DNA of 21,857 nucleotides, from NCBI GenBank assembly GCA_964632355.1, contig CAZWBW010000044.1:1-21857 (forward strand), given 5' to 3'. This DNA is from JALOAP01 sp964632355. Its GTDB lineage: Bacteria; Chloroflexota; Dehalococcoidia; Tepidiformales; Tepidiformaceae. Positions 7,212-13,701 of the stretch are shown piece by piece (within the stretch, counting starts at the first letter, position 1; every line of letters begins with the position of its first letter). The notes beneath the pieces were generated by a model. The model saw only the letters and a program-made list of their open reading frames with translations. It searched no databases and had not been told where the DNA came from. Made by a program: the position numbers and the translations under genes.

Positions 7212-7796
7212 ATGAACCGAGAGATTGGCGTCCCGGTGGCTATCGGCGTGGTGCTGCTCGCCATCGCGGGACTGTTCGGTGTGGCTGTGGCCGCCGGCCT
7301 GGGCGGCGAAGGCGATTCGGCCGACGTACCGGCGACCGAAACGCCGCCACCCGGCGCGCAGCAGGGTGGCCGCGCACCCGAAATCGACGACGGCCCGAGC
7401 GCCACGCTGCATTCGGACGGCCGTTCGGTGACCGTGCCCGCCGGGACACGGTGCTGGGGCAGCGGCGGCAGCTACGCCTGCGTCGACATGGTCGGTCCGA
7501 TTTCGAACTCGGATCCATTCGTCGTCGAACGCGGCGCCAGCTTCACCATCGAATTCGAGGCCGGTCCGCCCGGCGAAACCACCGTCCAGTGGATCCCGAT
7601 CGGCGACGCCGAGCCAATGGATGTCGACGGCGTTGACGAAGCCGTGTGGATGATCGCCCCTACGGGTGATGCAGAGCACCGCGACCCCGGCGTCGAGAAC
7701 ATCGACGTCGAACCGGGCGAGTACCTGTACACGGTGTTCGCCGTGTACCCCGGGCAGGGCGACGTGAGCTACGCGTTCTACCTCGAGGTTCGCTGA
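7212..7796 (+). CDS. Hypothetical membrane-anchored extracytoplasmic protein
   Basis: This is a 194-aa protein of unknown function. A hydrophobic helix at about 7-29 (VPVAIGVVLLAIAGLFGVAV) forms an N-terminal anchor or uncleaved signal. There is no lipobox. A Pro/Thr/Gly linker (about 30-60) leads to an exported domain of about 130 residues that looks all-beta. It contains two cysteines (TRCWGSGGSYACVDM) close enough for a disulfide, and WIPIGDAEPMDVDGVDEAVWMI and EPGEYLYTVFAVYPGQGDVSYAFYLEV, which read like strands of an immunoglobulin-like or jelly-roll fold. The start ATG has AGAGGA directly before it and GGAGG 14 nt upstream; both spacings are unusual. The open frame extends far upstream but is antisense to thiN there, so 7212 is the sensible start. 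Confidence 0.8.
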   Translation: MNREIGVPVAIGVVLLAIAGLFGVAVAAGLGGEGDSADVPATETPPPGAQQGGRAPEIDDGPSATLHSDGRSVTVPAGTRCWGSGGSYACVDMVGPISNSDPFVVERGASFTIEFEAGPPGETTVQWIPIGDAEPMDVDGVDEAVWMIAPTGDAEHRDPGVENIDVEPGEYLYTVFAVYPGQGDVSYAFYLEVR

Positions 7797-7815
7797 GCGC
7801 CTCGTGGAGGGCAGG

Positions 7816-7842
7816 GGGCAGGCCGGGGAGAGCGGCCTGCCC
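7816..7842 (+). terminator. GC-rich hairpin after the 7212-7796 gene
   Basis: GGGCAGGCC and GGCCTGCCC are perfect 9-bp arms around a 9-nt loop, starting 19 nt after the stop codon. Only a short pyrimidine stretch follows, so this is a U-poor terminator or an mRNA-stabilising hairpin. It lies before the probable leaderless start of the next gene, consistent with separate transcripts. Confidence 0.5.
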
Positions 7843-7852
7843 GTTCCTCGCG

Positions 7853-7858
7853 TAGACT
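7853..7858 (+). promoter_or_regulatory. -10 box TAGACT positioned for a leaderless transcript
   Basis: TAGACT ends 6 nt before the ATG at 7865, which puts the expected transcription start on the A of the start codon. There is no SD sequence before this ATG, which supports leaderless translation. No -35 match is visible. Confidence 0.5.
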
Positions 7859-7864
7859 CCCGCT

Positions 7865-8572
7865 ATGCCGCACCACATCCTGGCCGAGCCGAACGATGTC
7901 GCGCAGGTCGCCATCGTCGTCGGCGACCCGGGCCGCGCCCGGCAGATCGCGACGCTGCTCGAAGACGCCACCTGCTACAACGACCATCGCGGCCTGCTCG
8001 GCTATACCGGCATGTTCGAAGGCGCGCGCATTTCCGCGCAGACGACCGGGATGGGCGGCCCTTCCGCTGCGATCGTTGTCGAAGAGCTCGCGCAACTCGG
8101 CGTTCGAACGGTGATTCGCGCCGGCACCTGTGGCGCCATCGGCGAGAACGTCGGCGTGCTCGACCTTGTGGTCGCGACCGCCGCGGTCCCGGTCGATGGC
8201 ACCACGCGCCAGTACCTCGGCGGCGACCCGTTCGCCCCTGTCGGCGACCTCGACGTCACGAACGCGCTCCGCGACGCCGCGGAAAGCAGCGGCCTGCGCA
8301 CCCACACCGGGCTCATCGTTTCGGAAGACGCGTTCTACCGGCAGGCGTCGGACTGGGAAACCTGGCGGGACCGCGGTGTGCTCGCGGTCGAAATGGAGGC
8401 CGCCACCATTTTCACGGTTGCGCTGCTCCGGCGCCTGCGGGCCGGGTGCGTCTGCCTTGTGGTGAACGACACCGGCGTGCCCGGTACCTGGCGCCCCGCG
8501 CACGCCCGTGCGGAGGCCGAAGAGGCGCTCATCCGCACGGCCCTCCGAGCTGCGAAGGTGTTCGCGCAGTAA
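7865..8572 (+). CDS. Nucleoside phosphorylase (PNP/UDP family, NP-I fold)
   Basis: This 235-aa enzyme uses phosphate to split a nucleoside into base plus ribose 1-phosphate, in nucleoside salvage. Family positions are all present: the phosphate-binding GDPGRA at 20-25, Arg42, TGMGGPSAAIVVEEL at 61-75 (the PNP/UDP-1 signature), Arg85 in VIRAGTCGAIG, SEDAFY at 153-158, the ribose-binding VEMEAA (Met177, Glu178) and Asp202 in VVNDTG, matching the DeoD catalytic Asp. Both DeoD-type purine nucleoside phosphorylase and uridine phosphorylase share these, and the base specificity cannot be decided by eye. The length is normal for the family. There is no SD, and the gene is probably leaderless. Confidence 0.92.
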   Translation: MPHHILAEPNDVAQVAIVVGDPGRARQIATLLEDATCYNDHRGLLGYTGMFEGARISAQTTGMGGPSAAIVVEELAQLGVRTVIRAGTCGAIGENVGVLDLVVATAAVPVDGTTRQYLGGDPFAPVGDLDVTNALRDAAESSGLRTHTGLIVSEDAFYRQASDWETWRDRGVLAVEMEAATIFTVALLRRLRAGCVCLVVNDTGVPGTWRPAHARAEAEEALIRTALRAAKVFAQ

Positions 8573-8610
8573 GCTGCCTCGCGCGCAATCCCGGCGGACA
8601 ATTTACGAGG

Positions 8611-8641
8611 TAGCGCGCTATCGGTTACCGCGAAGTTACAC
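8611..8641. promoter_or_regulatory. Cluster of short palindromes before the delta-60-repeat gene
   Basis: The 170-bp gap 8573-8742 holds TAGCGCGCTA (8611-8620, perfect), CGGTTACCG (8622-8630) and a TTACAC (8636-8641) that could be a -35 box with TTCTAG 17 nt later. The last element is weak. I see no hairpin with a T-run here. This is the likely promoter/operator region of the gene starting at 8743. Confidence 0.3.
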
Positions 8642-8742
8642 GTGTGCATACACCTGTCTTCTAGGCTTCCGTCACCGGTGCCGCCCCTCGCCACTGACTC
8701 GGATGGTCGATGGCCGGATCGACCGTCGCGGAGGAGCTGGAG

Positions 8743-10074
8743 ATGCGACCGATTGCGGTGCGCATGCGCCGGGGGCGCGCGCTATCCGTCGTGTTCGTCA
8801 CTGTACTGCTGGCCACCGGGGCGATGACGCCGCCTGCCTACGCAGCGCCCGGCGACATGGACCCCTCGTTCGGCGATGGCGGCTGGGCGACGATCGACAT
8901 CGGCCTTTGCTGCGCGGGTCCCGAAATGGCCCGGACGCCCCGCGGCGAGATCATCCTTGCGGGGACCACCTGGGGGCCACGCCGCGACCCTCCCTCCGTG
9001 CGCGACTGGGATTTCGCCCTCGCCCGCTTCACCCGGGACGGGAAACTCGATCCCTCGTTCGGCGACGGCGGCGTCGTGCTCACGGACTACGGCGACCGTG
9101 CCGCCGACCGCGGTGAGACAGACGACACCCTTCGCGCCATGGATGTCCTGCCGAACGGCACGATTGTCGCGGCCGGCGAGGTGAGAGACCGCTCCGGAGA
9201 ACGCGATTTCGCCCTCGCGCGGTACAGGCGCGATGGCCGGCTGGACCCCTCGTTTGGCGACGGCGGCAAGGTACGGCTCGACCTCGGGAACAGTCCCGAC
9301 CGCATCCTGGCTCTCGCGTTGTACCCCGATGGGCGCATCCTCGCCGGGGGCGCAACGGCCGAACCGGGGTCCATCTTCCCCTTCGTGCCGGTGCTGGCTC
9401 GCTTCAACCCCGACGGTTCGCTCGACTCCTCGTTCGGCGACGGTGGCATTGTGCGGATGCGTCTCGCGTCGCAAACGGCGGAATTTACCGCTGTCGATAT
9501 CCAGCGCGACGGCAAGATCCTCGCGGTGAGCCAGGGAAGCGTGCTGCGGTTCAACAGCGATGGGTCGCTCGACACCACGTTCGGCGATGGTGGCATCGTG
9601 GACGTCTTCTCGCCGGGCGACATCTTTGCCATCGCGGTGCAATCCCGCGGAAAGATCATCCTTGGGGGTGGCCGGGTGCCGCTGGGTATGGACTTCCGGC
9701 TGGTGCGGCTGAACCCGGATGGCTCGGTCGACACCAGCTTTGGCGACGGCGGCGAGGTCATCACCGACTTCGACGGCCAGAACGAACTCGTGACGGACCT
9801 CGCCCTGCAGCCGAACGGGACGATCGTGGCGGTCGGGCACAGCTGGGCCGGCGAGGGTCCGCCCGACGGCAACTGGGGGCACGACTTCGCGGTGGCCCGC
9901 TACGACCGCGACGGGCGCCTCGACCCGCGGTTCGGCGAAGGCGGAAAGGTGCTCACCGAGTTCGGTCCGCAGAGCCGGGTTGCGGCGTCAGCCGTCGTGG
10001 TCGAACCGCGGGGCGACATCACGATCGCGGGCAATACGTTCGGTCCCTGGTCCGTGGGAAGGCTCCAGCGCTAG
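8743..10074 (+). CDS. Secreted delta-60-repeat protein
   Basis: This 443-aa exported protein starts with a signal peptide (basic MRPIAVRMRRGRA, then a hydrophobic core, with probable cleavage after PAYA near 34). The rest is made of seven copies of the delta-60 repeat (TIGR02608-like), each ending in a variant of LDPSFGDGG. The Asp of each lies at residues 40, 103, 168, 228, 277, 330 and 394, giving periods of 49 to 65 residues. Between them recur ILAGG/IVAAGE strands and ALARYRRDG/ARFNPDG. The last copy is degenerate (RFGEGG). Such repeats probably form a beta-propeller or solenoid, and their function is unknown. The start ATG at 8743 has GAGGAG 6 nt upstream; the in-frame ATG at 8710 lacks this and would put an acidic stretch before the signal peptide. 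No cell-wall anchor is seen. Confidence 0.9.
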   Translation: MRPIAVRMRRGRALSVVFVTVLLATGAMTPPAYAAPGDMDPSFGDGGWATIDIGLCCAGPEMARTPRGEIILAGTTWGPRRDPPSVRDWDFALARFTRDGKLDPSFGDGGVVLTDYGDRAADRGETDDTLRAMDVLPNGTIVAAGEVRDRSGERDFALARYRRDGRLDPSFGDGGKVRLDLGNSPDRILALALYPDGRILAGGATAEPGSIFPFVPVLARFNPDGSLDSSFGDGGIVRMRLASQTAEFTAVDIQRDGKILAVSQGSVLRFNSDGSLDTTFGDGGIVDVFSPGDIFAIAVQSRGKIILGGGRVPLGMDFRLVRLNPDGSVDTSFGDGGEVITDFDGQNELVTDLALQPNGTIVAVGHSWAGEGPPDGNWGHDFAVARYDRDGRLDPRFGEGGKVLTEFGPQSRVAASAVVVEPRGDITIAGNTFGPWSVGRLQR

Positions 10075-10080
10075 GAACCG

Positions 10081-10096
10081 GGGTGGCACGCCACCC
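10081..10096 (+). terminator. Stem-loop right after the delta-60-repeat gene
   Basis: GGGTGGC and GCCACCC form perfect 7-bp arms around 2 nt (effectively a CACG tetraloop), 6 nt after the stop codon. No T-run follows, so it may protect the mRNA 3' end rather than terminate. Confidence 0.4.
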
Positions 10097-10149
10097 GCGA
10101 GGCGCCGTCTGCATCGTCGCGCCGGCTGCTCTCCCGCGCTCGGTGGCGG

Positions 10150-10201
10150 AGCTGTTGAGCGCACGTGTGTGAGCAATTCCGCGCGCGCAGCTGGGGTTTT
10201 T
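10150..10201 (+). terminator. Possible Rho-independent terminator with T-run
   Basis: AGCTG (10150-10154) pairs with CAGCT (10188-10192), and inner GCGC stretches can extend the stem across a small internal loop. GGGG and five T (10197-10201) follow. This would end transcription from the delta-60-repeat gene. The stem is imperfect. Confidence 0.4.
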
Positions 10202-10346
10202 GTCCTGGATTCGCCGCTTGACGTAATCGCAATAGGCACTGACAGATTTTCACCAAAACGTGATAGAAGTCATCCCGCCGGGTGAACCAATCCAGCTATC
10301 CTATCGATGTATTGCCTGACGAGAGGTTGTGCGGAGGTATCCCGGC
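10202..10346 (+). promoter_or_regulatory. AT-richer promoter region before the 64-aa gene
   Basis: This 145-bp stretch is clearly less G+C-rich than its surroundings. It has TTGACG at 10217-10222, a good -35 candidate, but the hexamer 17 nt later (GACAGA) is a poor -10. GGAGG at 10333-10337 is the SD of the next gene. I see no coding potential or known RNA family here. Confidence 0.3.
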
Positions 10347-10541
10347 ATGCGGGTTGAGGTGATCGAGTTCGAACTGACGTGCCCCACACATGGAGCCGAC
10401 CGGATGGTCGTACCCGCAAAGTTTCCGCGTCCGCGGGGCTGCCGGTACTGCATGGCGCCCCTGGTTGCTCGCCGCGAACTCCGCCGCTTCGTCACGGAAT
10501 ATGTCCCCGACGACGTCGGCTCCGAGGTCTGGATCGGGTAA
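10347..10541 (+). CDS. Small zinc-ribbon-like protein (64 aa)
   Basis: This is a 64-aa protein that I do not recognise. Four metal-type ligands are arranged as C12-x2-H15 and C32-x2-C35 (CPTH, CRYC), as in a small zinc ribbon. They are flanked by VIEFELT and a basic helix RRELRRF. The N-terminal half reads as a beta-hairpin, and the tail is acidic. ATG at 10347 is chosen because a clear GGAGG lies 9 nt upstream; an upstream in-frame start at 10329 overlaps that SD. It stands alone between two noncoding stretches. Confidence 0.7.
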   Translation: MRVEVIEFELTCPTHGADRMVVPAKFPRPRGCRYCMAPLVARRELRRFVTEYVPDDVGSEVWIG

Positions 10542-10622
10542 GGACGGCCAGGGAATCGCACTCGTACATGGCTAACGCCACCCGGCGCTCACTTGCAGTG
10601 GCCGCGTAACGCGTTCGACACT

Positions 10623-10671
10623 GTGTGCAGGCCGGCACACTCGTATACTGGCCTTTCTTCCGCGTGCCAGT
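10623..10671 (+). promoter_or_regulatory. Two inverted repeats around a -10-like TATACT, before the 36-aa ORF
   Basis: GTGTGC (10623-10628) and GCACAC (10635-10640) form one dyad. ACTGGC (10647-10652) and GCCAGT (10666-10671) form a second, overlapping TATACT (10644-10649). TATACT would start transcription near 10656. The first dyad sits where an activator or repressor could act, and the second spans the start point. No -35 is seen at proper spacing. Confidence 0.4.
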
Positions 10672-10698
10672 CGCGAATGCGGAACACGGAGGTTCGCT

Positions 10699-10809
10699 TT
10701 GAAGAGACTGCTGGGCATCCTCGCCGTCCTTGGCGCCATCGCAGGTGCTGTCATGTTCTGGCGCCGCAAGCAGGAAGACGACGAGTTCCTGGACGAGGAA
10801 CTGGAGTAG
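10699..10809 (+). CDS. 36-aa single-pass membrane microprotein
   Basis: The start codon is TTG with GGAGG 6 nt upstream, a strong ribosome-binding site. The peptide begins MKRLLGILAVLGAIAGAV, a basic start followed by a Gly/Ala/Leu membrane helix. It continues MFWRRKQEDDEF and ends in the acidic tail LDEELE. The predicted topology is N-out/C-in by the positive-inside rule (RRK after the helix). The design, a membrane helix, a short basic patch and an acidic tail, resembles the DLW-39 class of actinobacterial small proteins, but the C-terminal motif of that class is absent. Its frame continues after the TAG directly into the ketosynthase-like gene, so the two are adjacent and probably co-transcribed. 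Confidence 0.72.
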   Translation: MKRLLGILAVLGAIAGAVMFWRRKQEDDEFLDEELE

Positions 10810-11973
10810 CTGACGGCGAACAGGGAACCTGGCCGGCCGGTTATCACCGGCTACGGCCTCGTGAGCTGCCGGGGAAGCGGCGCGTCGGCCGCGTGGGATG
10901 CGCTCGAAGCTGGCGCATCCGCAGGCCTCGAGTGGTCGCCCGGTGATGGCGACCCGCGGTTCTGTGCGCCCGTACCCGACGACTATCGGCCCCACAGTGG
11001 CATCCCGCGAAACCTCGCGCACTTTCTCGATCGCGGCGCACTGATCGCGCTCGATGCAGCCCTCCAGGCCATCGAACACGCGGGCCTGGGCGCGGGCGCT
11101 GGCGACGCGCGCCGGTTCGCCGTCGCCGATGGTCTCCCCTATCGTGCCCCGGGCCAACCGGCCGTATTCGTGCCCTACGGCCACCTTGTCGCGCGGGCGC
11201 TCGGCGTTCGCGGTCCCGTTGTCTCCGCCGCCGGTCACGAAGCGAGCGGCCTCGCCGCGCTTGCGTCGGCCGTGCGGCTCCTCGAACGCGGCGACGCCGA
11301 CGTGGTGATCGCCGGGGCGGCGCAGGGCCTCCAGCAACCGCTCCTCGACCACCTGTTCGAACAGGGGTTCGCCACCAGCGCCGCTGCCCGCCCGTTCGAT
11401 GCTGCGCACGCTGGCTTCGTTGCCGCCGAAGGCGCGGCAGTCCTGGTCCTCGAACGCGAGGGACACGCCCTCGACCGTGGCGCCGAACCGCTCGCGCATG
11501 TGGCTGGCATCGCCGACCGCTTCGACTCCGCGGTGGAACCGCTGGAGTTGAGCGGCGCCCCGGAGGCGGGCCGCGTGATGCAGGACGCGCTCGCAGCCGC
11601 CGGGTACGTGCAGAACCAGGTCGACCTCGTGATTTCCTGCGCCGATGGCCGTCCCGCCGCCGACTTCGCCGAAGGCTACGGGCTGCAGCGCACGTTCGGC
11701 CGCCATGCCTACTTCGCCGGTGTGACTACGGTCGCGGGTGCGCTCGGGTTCTCGCTGGCTGCGAGCGGGCTGGTCTCGGTGGTCGCCGCGCTCGAAGCGA
11801 TGCGGCGCCAGCGGTCGTTTCCCATCGCCGGCTTCGAAACGCCCGAGCACGACGTGGAACTCAACTACGTTCGCGAGGCGAAGGCCGAGCGGCTCGATAC
11901 CGTGCTGGTGACCAGCCTCGGTCTCGGCGGGACGAACGTTTCGGTGCTGCTCGAACGGCTTCGCGGCCGCTGA
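10810..11973 (+). CDS. Ketosynthase-fold protein lacking the catalytic triad (FabF/CLF-like)
   Basis: This is a beta-ketoacyl synthase homologue (387 codons from 10810). Fold landmarks are PVITGYGLVSC at the N-terminus, GPVVSAAGHEASGLAAL, RGDADVVIAGAAQG, ARPFDAAHAGFVAAEGAAVLVLE, ADFAEGYGLQRTFG and SLGLGGTNVSVLLER at the C-terminus. An ungapped alignment by eye to E. coli FabF puts Glu at the nucleophilic Cys (codon 11239), Cys at the first catalytic His (11638) and Phe at the second His (11749). Condensation is therefore not expected. A chain-length-factor-like or regulatory role is possible; no partner ketosynthase is in the window. The first ATG/GTG/TTG in frame is GTG 10861, but this would delete the conserved PVITGYGL strand, so translation probably begins upstream, perhaps at CTG 10810 directly after the microprotein stop. 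If a standard start is required, use 10861. Confidence 0.85.
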   Translation: MTANREPGRPVITGYGLVSCRGSGASAAWDALEAGASAGLEWSPGDGDPRFCAPVPDDYRPHSGIPRNLAHFLDRGALIALDAALQAIEHAGLGAGAGDARRFAVADGLPYRAPGQPAVFVPYGHLVARALGVRGPVVSAAGHEASGLAALASAVRLLERGDADVVIAGAAQGLQQPLLDHLFEQGFATSAAARPFDAAHAGFVAAEGAAVLVLEREGHALDRGAEPLAHVAGIADRFDSAVEPLELSGAPEAGRVMQDALAAAGYVQNQVDLVISCADGRPAADFAEGYGLQRTFGRHAYFAGVTTVAGALGFSLAASGLVSVVAALEAMRRQRSFPIAGFETPEHDVELNYVREAKAERLDTVLVTSLGLGGTNVSVLLERLRGR

Positions 11974-12107
11974 GGCCGAATTCGGCGGTTGCGCGCCCGC
12001 CACGAACATAAACCGCGTGTTGCTATTCACGCCTGAGGGGACCGTGTTATGGCGCCCCTGCCCCTATGCGGCCCAGAATGAGGTGACAGACGCTCCGGAG
12101 GTTGGGG

Positions 12108-13175
12108 ATGGCCCACGCAACAACGACCCAGGTACTCGCCGTGGACCCACAGAACCCGGACCGGGAAATCATCGAGCGCGCCGCGCTCGTGCTCCGTGGC
12201 GGGGGCCTGGTCGCATTCCCCACGGAGACGGTCTATGGCCTCGGCGCGAACGCGCTCGACGCCGCGGCCGTTCGCCGCATCTTCGAAGCGAAGGAGCGCT
12301 CGCCCTCCGACCCGGTCATCGTGCACATCGCCGAACTCTCCGACCTCGCCCACATCGTGCGGGAGGTGCCGCAATCGGCGCGCGCGCTCGCCGCGCGGTT
12401 CTGGCCGGGCCCCCTGACCCTGGTGCTTCCGAAGCGCCCCGAGGTGCCCGACGAGGTCACTGCGGGCCTCGATACCGTCGCCGTCCGGCAGCCGTCGCAC
12501 CCGGTGGCCGCCGCGCTCATCCGGGCGGCAGGCGTGCCCATCGCCGCGCCCAGCGCGAACCTGTTCACCCGCACGAGCGCTACCACCGCCCAGCACGTGC
12601 TCGACGACCTCGGCGGCCGGATCGACATGGTGCTCGATGGCGGTCCCACGCGCGTCGGCGTCGAATCGACGGTGGTCGCCATCGACGAGGCGGGCATCCA
12701 CATCCTCCGGCCGGGGGCAGTTCCCATGGAGGCGATCGAGGCGGCGCTCCGCGAGGACGCGATCGACGTCACGGTCACGCTCGCGCGCCCGCGCACGCGC
12801 ATGGCGTCGCCCGGGCTGCTCGGCAAGCACTACGCCCCGCGCGCCGACCTGTGCTACATCCGCGGGGAGCCCGGTGCGGCGCTGGCACGCCTCCGCGAAG
12901 AACTGGCAGCCGAGCGAGGCCGCCTCGTTGGCCTGCTCCTGGCCGAAGAGGACGTCGAAGCCCTCGGGGAACTCGCGCGCGACGCCCGGCTCGCGCTGCT
13001 CGGCCCCACGCGCGACCCCGACGTGATGGCGCAGCGGCTCTACGCGGGCCTTCGCGCACTCGATAGCGCCGGCGTCGAAATCATCTACGCACGGCAGCCC
13101 CACGGCCCGGGCATCATCCATGCCATCGACGACCGGCTCCGCCGTGCCGCCACTACCATCATCGACGCACGCTGA
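12108..13175 (+). CDS. tsaC: L-threonylcarbamoyladenylate synthase (TsaC/Sua5, long form)
   Basis: This 355-aa enzyme makes threonylcarbamoyl-AMP from threonine, bicarbonate and ATP, the first step of tRNA t6A37 synthesis. The YrdC domain covers about 15-215: GGGLVAFPTETVYGLGANA (31-49), FEAKERSPSDPVIVHI (59-74), WPGPLTLVLPKR (99-110), APSANLFTRTSATT (147-160), the GVESTVV strand (184-190) and ILRPGAV (199-205). It continues with the SPGLLGKHYAPRA linker (234-246) and a C-terminal Sua5 domain, so it is the long Sua5 type rather than short TsaC. ATG at 12108 has GGAGG 6 nt upstream; the TTG at 12102 is too close to that SD. The GNAT gene follows after one base. The other t6A genes are not in the window. 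Confidence 0.96.
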   Translation: MAHATTTQVLAVDPQNPDREIIERAALVLRGGGLVAFPTETVYGLGANALDAAAVRRIFEAKERSPSDPVIVHIAELSDLAHIVREVPQSARALAARFWPGPLTLVLPKRPEVPDEVTAGLDTVAVRQPSHPVAAALIRAAGVPIAAPSANLFTRTSATTAQHVLDDLGGRIDMVLDGGPTRVGVESTVVAIDEAGIHILRPGAVPMEAIEAALREDAIDVTVTLARPRTRMASPGLLGKHYAPRADLCYIRGEPGAALARLREELAAERGRLVGLLLAEEDVEALGELARDARLALLGPTRDPDVMAQRLYAGLRALDSAGVEIIYARQPHGPGIIHAIDDRLRRAATTIIDAR

Positions 13176-13176
13176 C

Positions 13177-13695
13177 ATGGGCCACGACGAACCCCCCGTC
13201 CTGCGTGGCGAGCACTGCCTCCTTCGCCCGGTCGGCGAAGGCGACGTGCCCGCTATCACCGCGATCCTGCGCGATCCCACCGTTGCGCGCTGGTGGGGCG
13301 ACTACGACGAAGCTCGCGTTCGCCGCGATTGCTTCGATGACGATGCCGTGGTCTTTCTTGTCGAAGCCCGTGGGGAGCCGGCGGGGATCATCCAGTACAG
13401 CGAAGAGAACGAGCCGGACTACCGGCACGCGGGCATCGATATCGCCCTCGCCGAGCGGTACCAGCGGCGCGGCATCGGCCCCGACGCCATCCGGACGCTC
13501 GCCCGGTACCTGTTCGCGGTGCGCGGGCACCATCGGCTCACCATCGACCCTCGCGCAGAGAACCGCAATGCCATCCGCGCATACGAACGCGTCGGGTTTC
13601 GCCCGGTCGGCATCATGCGCCAGTACGAGCGAGGCGCCGACGGCAGCTGGCACGACGGCCTGCTCATGGACCTGCTCGCAGGCGAACTGCGGTAG
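13177..13695 (+). CDS. GNAT-family N-acetyltransferase (AAC(6')/RimL-like)
   Basis: This 172-aa acetyl-CoA-dependent acyltransferase starts with the typical LRPVGEGDVPAI (15-26). The acetyl-CoA pyrophosphate-binding loop is RRGIGPDA (97-104), following the IDIALAERYQ strand (88-96). The C-terminal signature HHRLTIDPRAENRNAIRAYERVGFRPVG (118-145) closely resembles the AAC(6')-type and Acetyltransf_8 groups. Those groups include aminoglycoside acetyltransferases but also many enzymes of unknown substrate, so no resistance claim is made. It starts one base after the tsaC stop (TGA, C, ATG) and is presumably translated by coupling, because no independent SD is seen. It ends 6 bp from the convergent purE stop. 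Confidence 0.9.
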   Translation: MGHDEPPVLRGEHCLLRPVGEGDVPAITAILRDPTVARWWGDYDEARVRRDCFDDDAVVFLVEARGEPAGIIQYSEENEPDYRHAGIDIALAERYQRRGIGPDAIRTLARYLFAVRGHHRLTIDPRAENRNAIRAYERVGFRPVGIMRQYERGADGSWHDGLLMDLLAGELR

Positions 13696-13701
13696 CGGCT
13701 G

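Noticed and set aside
8782..9882. 366-aa minus-strand frame with repeated VAERGVE-like segments
   Set aside because: The repeat is the antisense reading of the delta-60 repeats, not an independent repeat protein.
8860..9942. Regularly spaced similar DNA segments resembling a tandem repeat or CRISPR
   Set aside because: They encode the LDPSFGDGG motif, vary at third codon positions and have irregular spacing of 147 to 195 bp. They are protein repeats.
10492..12030. 512-aa open frame on the minus strand
   Set aside because: Antisense to the ketosynthase-like gene and microprotein; no recognisable domain, while the plus strand has conserved KS motifs.
12027..13280. 417-aa open frame on the minus strand
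   Set aside because: Antisense to tsaC and the GNAT gene, whose protein motifs are clear.
13177..13695. Aminoglycoside resistance gene
   Set aside because: The GNAT protein resembles AAC(6')-type sequences, but that subfamily is broad and the gene is coupled to a housekeeping tRNA-modification gene, with no sign of transfer.
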